Assembly: GCA_016178725.1 (NCBI GenBank)
Contig: JACOSV010000063.1
Location: 1-38,362, forward strand
Source of the DNA: Candidatus Eiseniibacteriota bacterium
GTDB taxonomy: Bacteria > Eisenbacteria > RBG-16-71-46
Direction: 5' to 3'
DNA length: 38,362 nt
The translations under genes were made by a program, and so were the position numbers. Within the stretch, counting starts at the first letter, position 1, and the number at the start of each line of letters is the position of its first letter. Below the pieces are notes generated by a model that was not told where the DNA came from, ran no database searches, and saw nothing but the letters and a program-made list of their open reading frames with translations. Below, piece after piece: positions 11,301 through 18,419 of this stretch.

Positions 11301-13287
11301 GGTGAGCGGGGCATCGATCAGCGGCGTGACCGGAAGCGGCGCCTCCCGCACGGTCACCGTCAACACCGGGAGCGGGTCGGGGACGATCCGCCTCGACCTG
11401 GGCGACGACGATTCGATCGTCGATGCCGCCGGAAACCCGCTCGGCGGGACCGGCGCCGGCAACGGCAACGGCAGCTACACGTCGGGGCAGACGTGCACGA
11501 TCGACAAGCTCGCGCCGACGGTCGCCATGAGCTCGACGACGGGCGATCCGACGAATGTCTCGCCGATTCCGGTCACGGTGACCTTCAGCGAGTCGGTCAC
11601 CGGTTTCACGGCGTCGGACCTGACGACCGTCAATGGAAGCGTGAGCAACTTCACCGGCTCCGGAGCCGCCTACAGCTTCGACCTGACGCCGGGCGCCAGC
11701 GGCGCCGTGACCGCAGACATCGCCGCCAGTGCGGCGGCCGACGCGGCGGGGAACGGAAACAGCGCCGCGCTCCAGTTCCGGCGCACCTACGACGCGATCG
11801 CCTCGACCGTGACGAGTGTCTACTCGACCGTGGCGGACGGGACCTTTGGACTGGGGTTCACGATTCCGATTCTCGTCGCCTTCGACGAAGCGGTCACCGT
11901 CACGGGGACGCCGCAACTGACGCTCAACACCGCCTCCACGCCGAACGGCATCGCCAGCTACGTTTCCGGGAGCGGCAGCAGCACGCTCACCTTCGACTAC
12001 ACCGTGGCCGCCGGCCAGTCGAGCGCCCATCTTGACTACCTGTCCACCAGCGCTTTGGCGCTCAACGGCGGCACGATCAAGGATGCCGCCGGCAACAACG
12101 CCGATCTGACGCTCGCCGCCCCGGGAGCTCCGGGATCGCTGGCGGACAACAACAACATCGTGATCGATTCCAATGTCCCCGGCGTGACGAACGTCACCTC
12201 GACCACCGCGGACGGATCCTACGGCGCGGGGTCCGTGATCGTCGTGAATGTCGTGTTCAGCGGTGCCGAGACGGTGACCGGGACACCGCAGCTGACGCTC
12301 AATACCTCGTCCTCACCGAACGCGGTCGCCAGCTACAGCAGCGGCAGCGGGACCACGACCCTCACGTTCAGCTTCACCGTCGCGGCGGGACAGAACAGCC
12401 CCGACCTCGATTACCTCTCCGCGTCGGCGCTGGCTCTCAACGGCGGCACCATCAAGAAGCTGGGAAGCGGCACGAACGCGAACCTGACCCTTCCGGACCC
12501 CGGCACGCCGGGGTCGTTGGCGGCCAACAAGGCGATCATCGTCGACACCACCGTCCCGACGATCACCGACGTCACCTCCACGACCGCGAATGGGACCTAT
12601 GGCGCCGGTGCCGCGGTCAACGTGACGGTCGACTTCGCGGAGCCGGTGACGCTCGCGGGAGGGAACCTGAACGTGACGCTCGATACCGGCGCATCGGTGG
12701 CGATCAGCCCGTTCGGGCCGGCCAGCTCGGCCAGCGGCACCTACACGGTCGGCGCGGGGCAGAGCTCATCGCGCCTGAACGCGAACTCACCGCTGACGCT
12801 CGCCTCGGGGGCGACGCTGCGCGACCTCGCGGGCAACAACGCCACCCTGACGATTCCTGCCGGCCACGACATCGCCGACTTGAAGGCGATCGTGATTCAG
12901 ACCGTGAGCAGCGTGAGCGTCGGGAACGCGGCATTCGCTTTCGGCACGCGGCCGCTCAACGCGTGGCTGGCGCCTCAATCGACGGTGCTCACCAACGACG
13001 GCAACGCCACCGAGACGTTGGTGGGCAAGATCTCGACCCTCACCGCCGGCACGAACACCTGGTCGCTCTCCAGCACATCGAATGGGCCCGACCAGATCCG
13101 GGCGCAGTGGTCCACGACCAGCGCCACCGGGCCGTGGACGGACATTTCCGCCTACGACACGAACTTTACGATCGTGACCGGCCTCGCCGCGTCGGCCAAC
13201 GTGAACCTGTACGTCCGCATCCTCACGCCCGTGAGCACGTTGTCGCTGACCCAGTACGCCTCCTCACTCACCGTGACCGCACAGTAA
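8359..13287 (+). CDS. Giant secreted repeat protein: autotransporter-type strand repeats, Ig-like repeats and a C-terminal surface module
   Basis: A 1642-residue exported protein. The signal peptide (about 1-36) ends PAAVRA, followed by WSGAGTDNNWATAANW, a start typical of proteins with autotransporter-associated beta-strand repeats. Residues ~150-600 carry several such repeats (YTGTTTINAGQLVV, YTGVTTVSAGTLRV, LTKAGAGTYRVSG), predicted to form a beta-helix. Residues ~619-1144 hold five Ig-like units in the order A-A-B-A-B (A: VTFSEAVTGVDATDF; B: PIPVTVTF with TGFTASD). Residues ~1148-1510 hold three further units with VTGTPQLTLNT. The last ~130 residues form a module shared with the next gene. 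No C-terminal autotransporter barrel is seen, so secretion must use another route. The start was chosen at the ATG before the signal peptide; the frame stays open upstream only as shadow of the GNAT gene. Codon use is less GC3-extreme than in neighbours. Confidence 0.88.
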   Translation: MAAFSFAKNLRVHHATWVALAFAIAVGLLAPAAVRAATVTWSGAGTDNNWATAANWVGGVAPISGDDLVFPGSAARLTNVNNLLASTGFSSISFQASGYSISGNAIGISTAAGITVAAGVTGTNTVALAIALTVDQTWTVSDAGATLDVSGVTSGTAALTKAGAGTYRVSGTATNSYTGGLIVNAGTVLLNKTSGKNIVTGTLTITGGLVQSLASNEIPGKRVTVAYPGLLDLNNFSDTIGGLTLTGGAVTTGTGTLTLGGTVTGNASATTATITGNLGLGGNRTFSINDGTATDDVSITAVISGAFNVTKSGAGTLAFTVNNTYTGTTTINAGQLVVTANNGLGTIAGKTTIASGATLGFRGGFSYSTPETLSVTGTGVGAAGAVKNVSEDNSFAGPITLTAASTIGSATAANTLTLTGTLTNGGFATTFSGAGNTVVNGIILGTGAVTKSGTGVLTLAAANLYTGVTTVSAGTLRVTSTLGSPTGTGAVTVSSGAFLDGANPGGIAGTTTIANGGNLTPGNARPGTLNTGALVLNSTSNLNFELGTTSDQVSATGNLTADGVLNVTAAGGFGAGTYTLFSYTGVLTNNVINIGSVPAGPAYFIDVATAGQVMLRVHPVVASIVRNGTDPTNATSVSFTVTFSEAVTGVDATDFSLTTTGAIAGASVSGVSGSGSVYTVTANTGSGSGTIRLDLIDNNSIVTGGNPLGGNSAGDGNFTSGQVYTVDKTAPSVVSSNRAGPDPTSTATVDFTVTFSEAVTGVDLTDLGLTTTGLSGTSVSAVSGSGAVYTVTVNTGTGSGTIRLDVLDDDTIVDAAGNPLGGTGAGNGGFTTGQTYTIDRNSPSVAMSTALTNPTRVSPIPVTVTFTKTVTGFTASDVTLSNGTLGNFTGSGLSYAFDLTPTANGLVTADIPAGVAFDVDGRGNVAAPQFAMTYDSVAPTVASINLASTSPTNASSISFTATFSEVVTGVDATDFALTTTGVSGASISGVTGSGASRTVTVNTGSGSGTIRLDLGDDDSIVDAAGNPLGGTGAGNGNGSYTSGQTCTIDKLAPTVAMSSTTGDPTNVSPIPVTVTFSESVTGFTASDLTTVNGSVSNFTGSGAAYSFDLTPGASGAVTADIAASAAADAAGNGNSAALQFRRTYDAIASTVTSVYSTVADGTFGLGFTIPILVAFDEAVTVTGTPQLTLNTASTPNGIASYVSGSGSSTLTFDYTVAAGQSSAHLDYLSTSALALNGGTIKDAAGNNADLTLAAPGAPGSLADNNNIVIDSNVPGVTNVTSTTADGSYGAGSVIVVNVVFSGAETVTGTPQLTLNTSSSPNAVASYSSGSGTTTLTFSFTVAAGQNSPDLDYLSASALALNGGTIKKLGSGTNANLTLPDPGTPGSLAANKAIIVDTTVPTITDVTSTTANGTYGAGAAVNVTVDFAEPVTLAGGNLNVTLDTGASVAISPFGPASSASGTYTVGAGQSSSRLNANSPLTLASGATLRDLAGNNATLTIPAGHDIADLKAIVIQTVSSVSVGNAAFAFGTRPLNAWLAPQSTVLTNDGNATETLVGKISTLTAGTNTWSLSSTSNGPDQIRAQWSTTSATGPWTDISAYDTNFTIVTGLAASANVNLYVRILTPVSTLSLTQYASSLTVTAQ
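10216..11790 (+). repeat. Five tandem Ig-like coding repeats (A-A-B-A-B)
   Basis: Each unit is about 280-340 bases. Type A units begin near 10216, 10552 and 11173 and share TFSEAVTGVD-like and AGNPLGG-like segments. Type B units begin near 10885 and 11515 and share SPIPVTVTF and NFTGSG. Similarity is visible in the DNA, for example the stretches coding for AGNPLGGTGAGNG near 10801 and 11431, which suggests recent internal duplication. Confidence 0.8.
11803..12890 (+). repeat. Three tandem repeats of a second Ig-like type
   Basis: Units of about 360 bases start near 11803, 12181 and 12556. Each opens with a VTSVYSTVADGTFG / VTNVTSTTADGSYG / ITDVTSTTANGTYG segment. The first two share VTGTPQLTLNT and LNGGTIK, while the third is more diverged (TLAGGNLNVTLDTG). 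This repeat type is common in large bacterial surface proteins. Confidence 0.8.
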
Positions 13288-13484
13288 GTCCGGAGTGAGG
13301 CAAGGCTCTTATCAAGGCGTTGCAATGCGTGGCCGATACAACGGGGGAATGAGGTGAGCGCCGGGACCGCGTGGATGGCCGCGCGGCGCCGGCGCGGTCA
13401 CCCCACTCCGCTCGCGGTTGACGCCGACACCGTCTTCGCCCGGCCGATGCGATCGGGCGCCGCGGGTCCCACGAGATACTCACC

Positions 13485-13490
13485 AGGAGG
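13485..13490 (+). promoter_or_regulatory. Perfect Shine-Dalgarno AGGAGG
   Basis: AGGAGG lies five bases before the ATG at 13496. This fixes the start of the small surface protein and predicts strong translation, in contrast to the weak sites of most genes in the window. The rest of the gap from 13288 shows no clear promoter or terminator. Confidence 0.8.
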
Positions 13491-13495
13491 CCGCA

Positions 13496-14038
13496 ATGTC
13501 GATCAAGAACCTGGGCAGGATCGCAGTCCTTCAGCTCCTGCTCGCCGTCGGTCTGGCGCCGCTGGCGCATGCCGGCAATCCCGCCACGATCTCGGTCACC
13601 GTCACGATTCAGAGCCTGAGCGTTTCCGCCACCGGTCCGATCGCCTTCGGCACCGTCGTCGCGGGAACCCAGACCGTGTCGGGCGCCGGCTCGACCGTCA
13701 CCAACGACGGAAACGTGATCGAGACGTTCTCGCTCTCGCTCACCAATCCCTCGACCTGGACGGCGGTGCAGGCGGCGCCTTCGACCGCCGAGGACTACGC
13801 GCTGCTGGCGGAGTTCAACTCGTCGGCGCCGGCCGCGGGCAGCTTCACGTACGCCAACCACGCGATCTCGACCGCCTCGGTGGCCAGCTCCGCCACCAAG
13901 TTTGCCGGCGACCAGAACGGCCTCTCGATCGCCGCTTCCGGCACGCGGTCGTTGTGGTTCCGGTTCAACGCGCCCACCTCGACCTCGGTGACCACGCAGC
14001 AGAGCATCACCGTGACCGTCACCGCTTCGGCCGGGTAG
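13496..14038 (+). CDS. Small secreted protein, stand-alone copy of the giant protein's C-terminal module
   Basis: A 180-residue protein with a clear signal peptide (IKNLGRIAVLQLLLAVGL, cleavage near AHAG). The mature part is all-beta: ISVTVTIQSLSVSATG, then PIAFGTVVAGTQTV, then TVTNDGNVIETFSLSL, and it ends LWFRFNAPTSTS followed by QQSITVTVTA. The last ~130 residues of the giant protein upstream carry the same landmarks: AFAFGTRPL, VLTNDGNATET, LYVRILTPVSTLS and SLTVTA. The pattern resembles subunits of surface layers or thin fibres in uncultured Gram-negatives and is loosely analogous to Gram-positive WxL domains. The strong Shine-Dalgarno suggests it is the abundant component. Function is inferred only from position and homology within the window. 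Confidence 0.8.
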   Translation: MSIKNLGRIAVLQLLLAVGLAPLAHAGNPATISVTVTIQSLSVSATGPIAFGTVVAGTQTVSGAGSTVTNDGNVIETFSLSLTNPSTWTAVQAAPSTAEDYALLAEFNSSAPAAGSFTYANHAISTASVASSATKFAGDQNGLSIAASGTRSLWFRFNAPTSTSVTTQQSITVTVTASAG

Positions 14039-14054
14039 ACGATGCGTCAACCAT

Positions 14055-14942
14055 ATGCCGGGAGGCCGCGGCAGGCCTGCTGTTCGCGATGTGCGTTGCA
14101 GTGTCGCCGGCCGCGGCGGGGGTCTTCGCTGTTCGATGGGCGAGGTCGTGATCGAGAATCTGAAGATCGGCCACACCTATTCACTCAGCACGCTCGCAAA
14201 CCTTCCACTCTCCGTGACCAGCTCGGATGCGTCGCCGTTGCGGGTACGCATCGAGCCCCTGATTCCCGACTCCTCCGAGCTGCGTCGCGGCGCGGAGGCG
14301 GCGCCGGATCTTCGCTGGGCGAGCGCCGTGCCCGAAACGCTCACGCTCGCTCCCAACCAGACCGGGACCACCGATCTCCGGCTCGCGATCCCCGATGACC
14401 GCAATCTCCTCGGGCGCCGCTTCCAGATCGTCTTCTGGACTCATACGCTCGCCCGCGCCGAAGACATGCTGGCGTACGGGCTGAAGAGTCGGATCATCTT
14501 CTCGATCGCCGCGACTGCCGATTCGGATCAGGCGCAACCGAGTGGAGATCTCTCGGTCTCGCTCGAGCCCGGGGAGGTCAAGCTTCACGATCTGGCTCCC
14601 GGCCACGTGTACCCACTCGAACAGGTGACCACGCGGCCCTTCACCGTCCGGAATACCGCGGGCCACAGGATCACCGTGACGCTCGCGGCGATGAGCGTCG
14701 CGAGCTCCGGAAGCACGCTCGCGAAGGGAGACGGCGAGCTGCTCGATGCGGCGCAGGTGAGGCTCGAGCCAGCCTCGATGGTGCTCGAGCCCGGGGAGCA
14801 GCGCGCCATCGCCGGGACGATCTCGATGAGCGGCGGGAAGTCGCTCAAGGGCAGGAATCTGATGTGCATCATCTCGGCGGCCGTCACCGATCAGCCGGTG
14901 CGGACTCAAATCTACACGCGTATCTACACCCATGTCCGGTGA
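14055..14942 (+). CDS. Periplasmic tandem Ig-like (DUF916-like) protein, signal peptide out of frame
   Basis: The intact frame gives two similar beta domains. The first starts VVIENLKIGHTYSLSTL and includes LRLAIPDDRNLLGRRFQIVFW; the second starts VKLHDLAPGHVYPLEQVT and includes LEPGEQRAIAGTISM and GGKSLKGRNLMCIISA. This resembles DUF916-type domains of Gram-positive WxL clusters, a weak analogy. The residues before MGEVVIENL (ATG at 14136) are not a signal peptide in this frame, but frame 1 upstream encodes AGLLFAMCVAVSPAAAG, a good one. A lost base near 14131-14135 would join them, and a second near 14058-14066 would join the ATG at 14042. So the gene is either mis-sequenced, decayed, or started internally. 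Its stop overlaps the next ATG (TGATG), indicating an operon. Confidence 0.65.
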   Translation: MPGGRGRPAVRDVRCSVAGRGGGLRCSMGEVVIENLKIGHTYSLSTLANLPLSVTSSDASPLRVRIEPLIPDSSELRRGAEAAPDLRWASAVPETLTLAPNQTGTTDLRLAIPDDRNLLGRRFQIVFWTHTLARAEDMLAYGLKSRIIFSIAATADSDQAQPSGDLSVSLEPGEVKLHDLAPGHVYPLEQVTTRPFTVRNTAGHRITVTLAAMSVASSGSTLAKGDGELLDAAQVRLEPASMVLEPGEQRAIAGTISMSGGKSLKGRNLMCIISAAVTDQPVRTQIYTRIYTHVR

Positions 14943-15472
14943 TGTCTCCGGCACGGCGGCTCGTGACCCTCGTCGGATCGCTGGTGGCCGTCGTGATCCT
15001 CTCGGCGCAGACCGCTGCGTCCGAGCCGGCGGTCCCCAGCGCTGACGGCGGCACGCTCCATCAGCGCGCCCGGACGCTCCCCCGCGGAGGGATCGGCAGG
15101 CCGCCCAACGGCCCGCAGCGCCCGGTCCAGCCGCGCTCGGCAGGGCCGGGGAATCTCACCGTGACGGTCCGGGTCGTGCCGGCGCCGGTGACCATCACGC
15201 GCTTCTCGCTGGAACAGAACTTCCCCAATCCGTTCACAGCCTCGACCACGATCCAGTTCGCGGTGCCGAATCGAACCTCCTGTTCGATCAGCGTCTACAG
15301 CGTCACCGGGCAAAAAATCGCGACGCTCGTCAACTGGGGCTACGACCCGGGCGCGTATTCGATCCAGTGGAACGGCACCGACGACCGTGGCCGGCGCCTT
15401 CACGCCGGCGTCTACTTCTACCGCGCGGTTGCCGGCCCGTTGATGCTGACCCGGAAGCTGATCATCGAGTAG
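14942..15472 (+). CDS. Mini secreted protein with C-terminal FlgD-Ig/type-A sorting-like domain
   Basis: A 176-residue protein. Residues ~1-30 are a signal peptide (RRLVTLVGSLVAVVILS, then QTAASEP), residues ~31-85 a Pro/Arg/Gly-rich linker, and residues ~88-176 a complete FlgD-Ig/type-A C-terminal domain: FSLEQNFPNPFTASTTIQF, VYSVTGQKIATLV, WNGTDDRGRRLHAGVYFYR and a final LTRKLIIE. In Bacteroidota-type secretion this domain is the signal recognised by the type IX machinery or anchors cargo; in other phyla its route is unproven. There is no cargo domain, so the protein is essentially signal plus anchor. The start at 14942 overlaps the upstream stop, so it is translationally coupled. Confidence 0.85.
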   Translation: MSPARRLVTLVGSLVAVVILSAQTAASEPAVPSADGGTLHQRARTLPRGGIGRPPNGPQRPVQPRSAGPGNLTVTVRVVPAPVTITRFSLEQNFPNPFTASTTIQFAVPNRTSCSISVYSVTGQKIATLVNWGYDPGAYSIQWNGTDDRGRRLHAGVYFYRAVAGPLMLTRKLIIE

Positions 15473-15488
15473 CCGCCGGCCGCCGCCG

Positions 15489-16892
15489 CTACCCCGCCCG
15501 CCGGTCGTGGCTCGCGACGATCTTGTTCATCGGCCGGCTCAACACCAGCATCGCGATCCCCGCGCCGATGCCCAGCACGGTCATCAGCATGAAGAACTTC
15601 TCGTGGCTGATCGTTTCCCAGAACGTGCCGAGGTAGCCCGAGAGGTAGTTGCCGATGAAGTTGGCGAGGAACCACGTGCCCATGAGCATCGACACCATCC
15701 GCGCCGGCGCGACCTTGGTGACGAACGAGAGCCCGATCGGCGACAGGTAGAGCTCGCCGAGCGTCAGGATCACCGTCGTGCCGACGAGCCACAGGACGCT
15801 GCGGCGCGCATCGGGCGCCATGCCCTGCGACGCGACGATCATCACGATGAACGAGAGGCCGAGCAGCAGGCAGCCGAAGCCCATCTTGGTGAGGCTCGCC
15901 GGCTCCTTGCCGTTCCTGGCCTGATTGGCCCACAGCATGCTCAACAGCGGCGCGAAGGCGAAGATCATGAACGGATTGAACGCCTGATACCACGTGGACG
16001 GGATCTGGAATCCGCCGAACGTCCAGTTGGTGTTCTTGTCCGCCCAGAGCTGCATGGTGTTGCCCTGCTGCTCGAACACCGCCCAGAACACGCTGACGAG
16101 GAAACACACGACCAGCAGCACGCCGATCCGCTGCCACTCGTTCGCCGTGATCTTCTGCTTGGGCGTGACCGCCTCGAGCTTGCGCCGCTGCGTCAGCACG
16201 TCCAGCGCGAGGAAGCGCTGGCCCCAGAGATAGATGATGAGGCCGATCACCATGCCGACGCCGGCGGCGCCGAAGCCCCAGTGCCAGCCGACCGTCTGCC
16301 CGAGCGTGCCGCACACGAGCGGCGAGAAGAACGCCCCGAGATTGATGCCCATGTAGAAGATCGTGAACGCGCCGTCGCGGCGCGGATCGCCCTGCGGATA
16401 GAGCAGTCCGACCTGGGTCGAGATGTTGGGCTTGAAGCAGCCGTTGCCCGCGATCAGGAACATGAGCGCGAGGAAGAACATGCGCTCGCTCGCCATCATG
16501 AAGTGGCCGATTGCCATCAGCACCGCGCCGAGGATCACCGCCTTGCGCTGGCCGATGACGCGGTCGGCGAGCATGCCGCCGAAGAACGGCGTGAAGTAGA
16601 CGAAGCCGGTGTAGAGCCCGTAGATCTGCGACGAGAGCGGCTGCACCGCGAGTGGTCCGAAGAAGTGCTCGAGCACTCCCCGGAGCGCCGTGAACCCGAG
16701 CACGCGCTGGCCGACATCGGGCTGGACGAAGAGGTGCTTGACCATGTACAGCACGAGCAGCGAGCGCATGCCGTAGTACGAGAAGCGCTCCCACATCTCG
16801 GTGAAGAAGAGCAGGAACAGTCCTCGCGGGTGGCCGAGGAACTGTCGTTCAGTGGGGGGTGCGACGGTTTCAACCGCGGCGGTGGCCGTCAC
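15489..16892 (-). CDS. POT-family proton-dependent oligopeptide transporter
   Basis: A 467-residue major-facilitator protein of the POT/PTR2 family, importing di- and tripeptides with protons. Signature motifs are EMWERFSYYG (the ExxERFxYYG proton-coupling motif on helix 1), GGMLADRVIGQRKAV (loop 2-3), and FYMGINLGAFFSPLVCG (PTR2 signature on helix 5). About 12-14 hydrophobic segments are visible. A GTG at 16892 was chosen because GGAGG at 16902-16898 sits five bases upstream; the ATG at 16964 would add an unlikely Arg-rich leader. It is convergent with the surface cassette, with only 16 bases between the stops. With the OPT transporter it gives the window two unrelated peptide uptake systems. 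Confidence 0.93.
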   Translation of the reverse strand: MTATAAVETVAPPTERQFLGHPRGLFLLFFTEMWERFSYYGMRSLLVLYMVKHLFVQPDVGQRVLGFTALRGVLEHFFGPLAVQPLSSQIYGLYTGFVYFTPFFGGMLADRVIGQRKAVILGAVLMAIGHFMMASERMFFLALMFLIAGNGCFKPNISTQVGLLYPQGDPRRDGAFTIFYMGINLGAFFSPLVCGTLGQTVGWHWGFGAAGVGMVIGLIIYLWGQRFLALDVLTQRRKLEAVTPKQKITANEWQRIGVLLVVCFLVSVFWAVFEQQGNTMQLWADKNTNWTFGGFQIPSTWYQAFNPFMIFAFAPLLSMLWANQARNGKEPASLTKMGFGCLLLGLSFIVMIVASQGMAPDARRSVLWLVGTTVILTLGELYLSPIGLSFVTKVAPARMVSMLMGTWFLANFIGNYLSGYLGTFWETISHEKFFMLMTVLGIGAGIAMLVLSRPMNKIVASHDRRAG

Positions 16893-16938
16893 GCGAACCT
16901 CCGATGATGTCGGGTGTCGGGCAAAGCGTCCGCGGAGC

Positions 16939-18176
16939 CTACGGAGTCGCGGACGGCGAGGCAACGGAGGAATGCACGGACGCGGCTCCGTTCACGCCGA
17001 CCGGCCGGCTCCGTGCTCGGCCGAGGAACGCGACCGCAGCCCGCACGTGGTCCTCGATCGCGCCGTCGTGGAGCGTGGCGGAGAACTCGGCGCCGCGTCG
17101 CGCCTCGGCGGCGCGGAACCCGAGGCTCCGGAGCCACGGGACGACGCTGCGGTCCGGGTCGGTCTCCCGGTTCGGGCGCGCGACGCGTCTTGTCTCACGC
17201 TTCGCGCGGATGAAGTCGGCGCCGAACGTGCGCTCGGCGGCGTACTGGTTGTGCGCCCGGCACAGCAGCCGCACGTTGCTCACCGTCGCTGCCCCGTCTC
17301 GAGCGTAGGGATCGATGTGATCGAACTCGATTCGCGCCCGCGACGCGCAGCGGTGGCCGTCGGCACTCACGAACGTGCACCGGCCGCCGTCGCGCTCCCA
17401 CACCGCCCGCTTTACCTCGGCCGGGATGTGGCGGCGGTCGGGTTTCGTCCGCCGCGTTCGACGTTGCGGCCGATCCGTGGCGGCGAACTTCGTCTTCTCG
17501 ATCTGGCGCGCATAGCAGCGCAGCGCCCCTTGAGCACGCCGGAGACGTGGCTCGAACCGCTGCGGCCGAGCAGCGACTGGACGCGCTGCAGGAGGTCGTG
17601 TGTCTCGCGATCGACCGTCACCTGGAGCAGCACCCGCTCCGCCGAGAGCGGGGCGATCCGCGGCGCCGGCATGGCCGCGGAGATGTCGCCAGACTCGTTC
17701 TGGAACGAGTGAGTTGTCGGAATGGCGGGCGTCAGCGGCTGGATCACGGTCGGGACGTCGGGCTTCGGGAACCGGGCGGCGATCAGCTCCTGCACCTGGA
17801 TCTTGGTCTTGTCGGTCGCCGCGGTCAGCAGGTCGGCGGCGTTCTTCGCGGTGAGATGCGGGGCGAGCAGGTTGACCGCAGTGAGCGAGAGCTCGCCCCC
17901 GGCGACCATGGAGAAGATGACCGGGTACGCGCGGGCGGCGCGGGCGGCGTGGATGCGGTTGAACGCCGCGTGCTCGCTGTCGAAGAGGTGCGACAGCGTC
18001 CGCATGAGGTACGCCACCATCGACGGGTAGCCGGCCTTCGCATGGAGATCGCGGGACTCGAACTCGGCGATGCGGGCGAGGAGGCGGGCGGTGACGGCGC
18101 TCTCCTGACGGCCGAGTGCGCGCAGCTCGTGCGTGAGCGTCTCGTCCGAGAGGTGGGCGAGCGAGAAGGTGTCCAT
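16939..18176 (-). pseudogene. HNH endonuclease gene broken by a one-base deletion
   Basis: Two frames together make one protein of about 412 residues. The N-terminal part (18176 to about 17530) is helical, starting MDTFSLAHLSDETLTHELRAL, with ALEVLVRD-type helices expected just before the break. The C-terminal part (about 17530 to 16939) is in the other frame and carries RRHIPAEVKRAVWERDGG, then FDHIDPYARDG and VRLLCRAHNQY, the HNH core with its metal-binding histidines. The frames meet at a G4 run (17529-17526 on the minus strand): restoring one G gives VLKGALRCYARQIEKTKF, which fits the family. No classical slippery heptamer is present. It is either a true pseudogene or an assembly error. 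The start follows a GGAG about nine bases upstream. Such genes often sit in accessory DNA and their biological role is unclear. Confidence 0.8.
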
Positions 18177-18222
18177 CGACGTGACTCCGCTTCGGGGGCG
18201 GGTCACGGGGGCGCGTGAACAC

Positions 18223-18419
18223 TCAATTCATATCACGCCCGAATTCGACGCCCGGAGATCGCCGCAGAGATGCGATCTCACTTCATTACGCGATCGATCT
18301 CGTCTTCACGGATCACGTGCGGCGAGTGGGCGCCCTGCGCGCGATGAAGCGCGTTGCCGGGGCGAGCACGTGAGCGTCGCCCATGGACGCGCCAAATCGC
18401 GTCAAGGACTTTCGCGCGT
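18223..18419. other. Intergenic region without a recognisable gene
   Basis: About 200 bases between groEL's end and the HNH gene. Two short open stretches are seen: on plus, ending ALRAMKRVAGAST, and on minus, ending HVIREDEIDRVMK. Neither has a convincing start, ribosome binding site or recognised family. They may be remnants of a small gene. No hairpin with a T-run was seen after groEL. Confidence 0.3.

Noticed and set aside
8296-12035. Very long open frames antisense and in other frames across the giant surface gene
   Set aside because: They are Arg/Gly/Asp-rich shadows typical of GC-rich DNA; the plus-strand frame has a signal peptide and repeats.
17520-17535. Programmed -1 frameshift in the HNH gene
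   Set aside because: The local sequence lacks an X XXY YYZ slippery heptamer in the correct frame and no downstream pseudoknot is evident.
18240-18410. Short open stretches on both strands between groEL and the HNH gene as a small gene
   Set aside because: No start codon with ribosome binding site and no recognisable family; kept only as a possible remnant.
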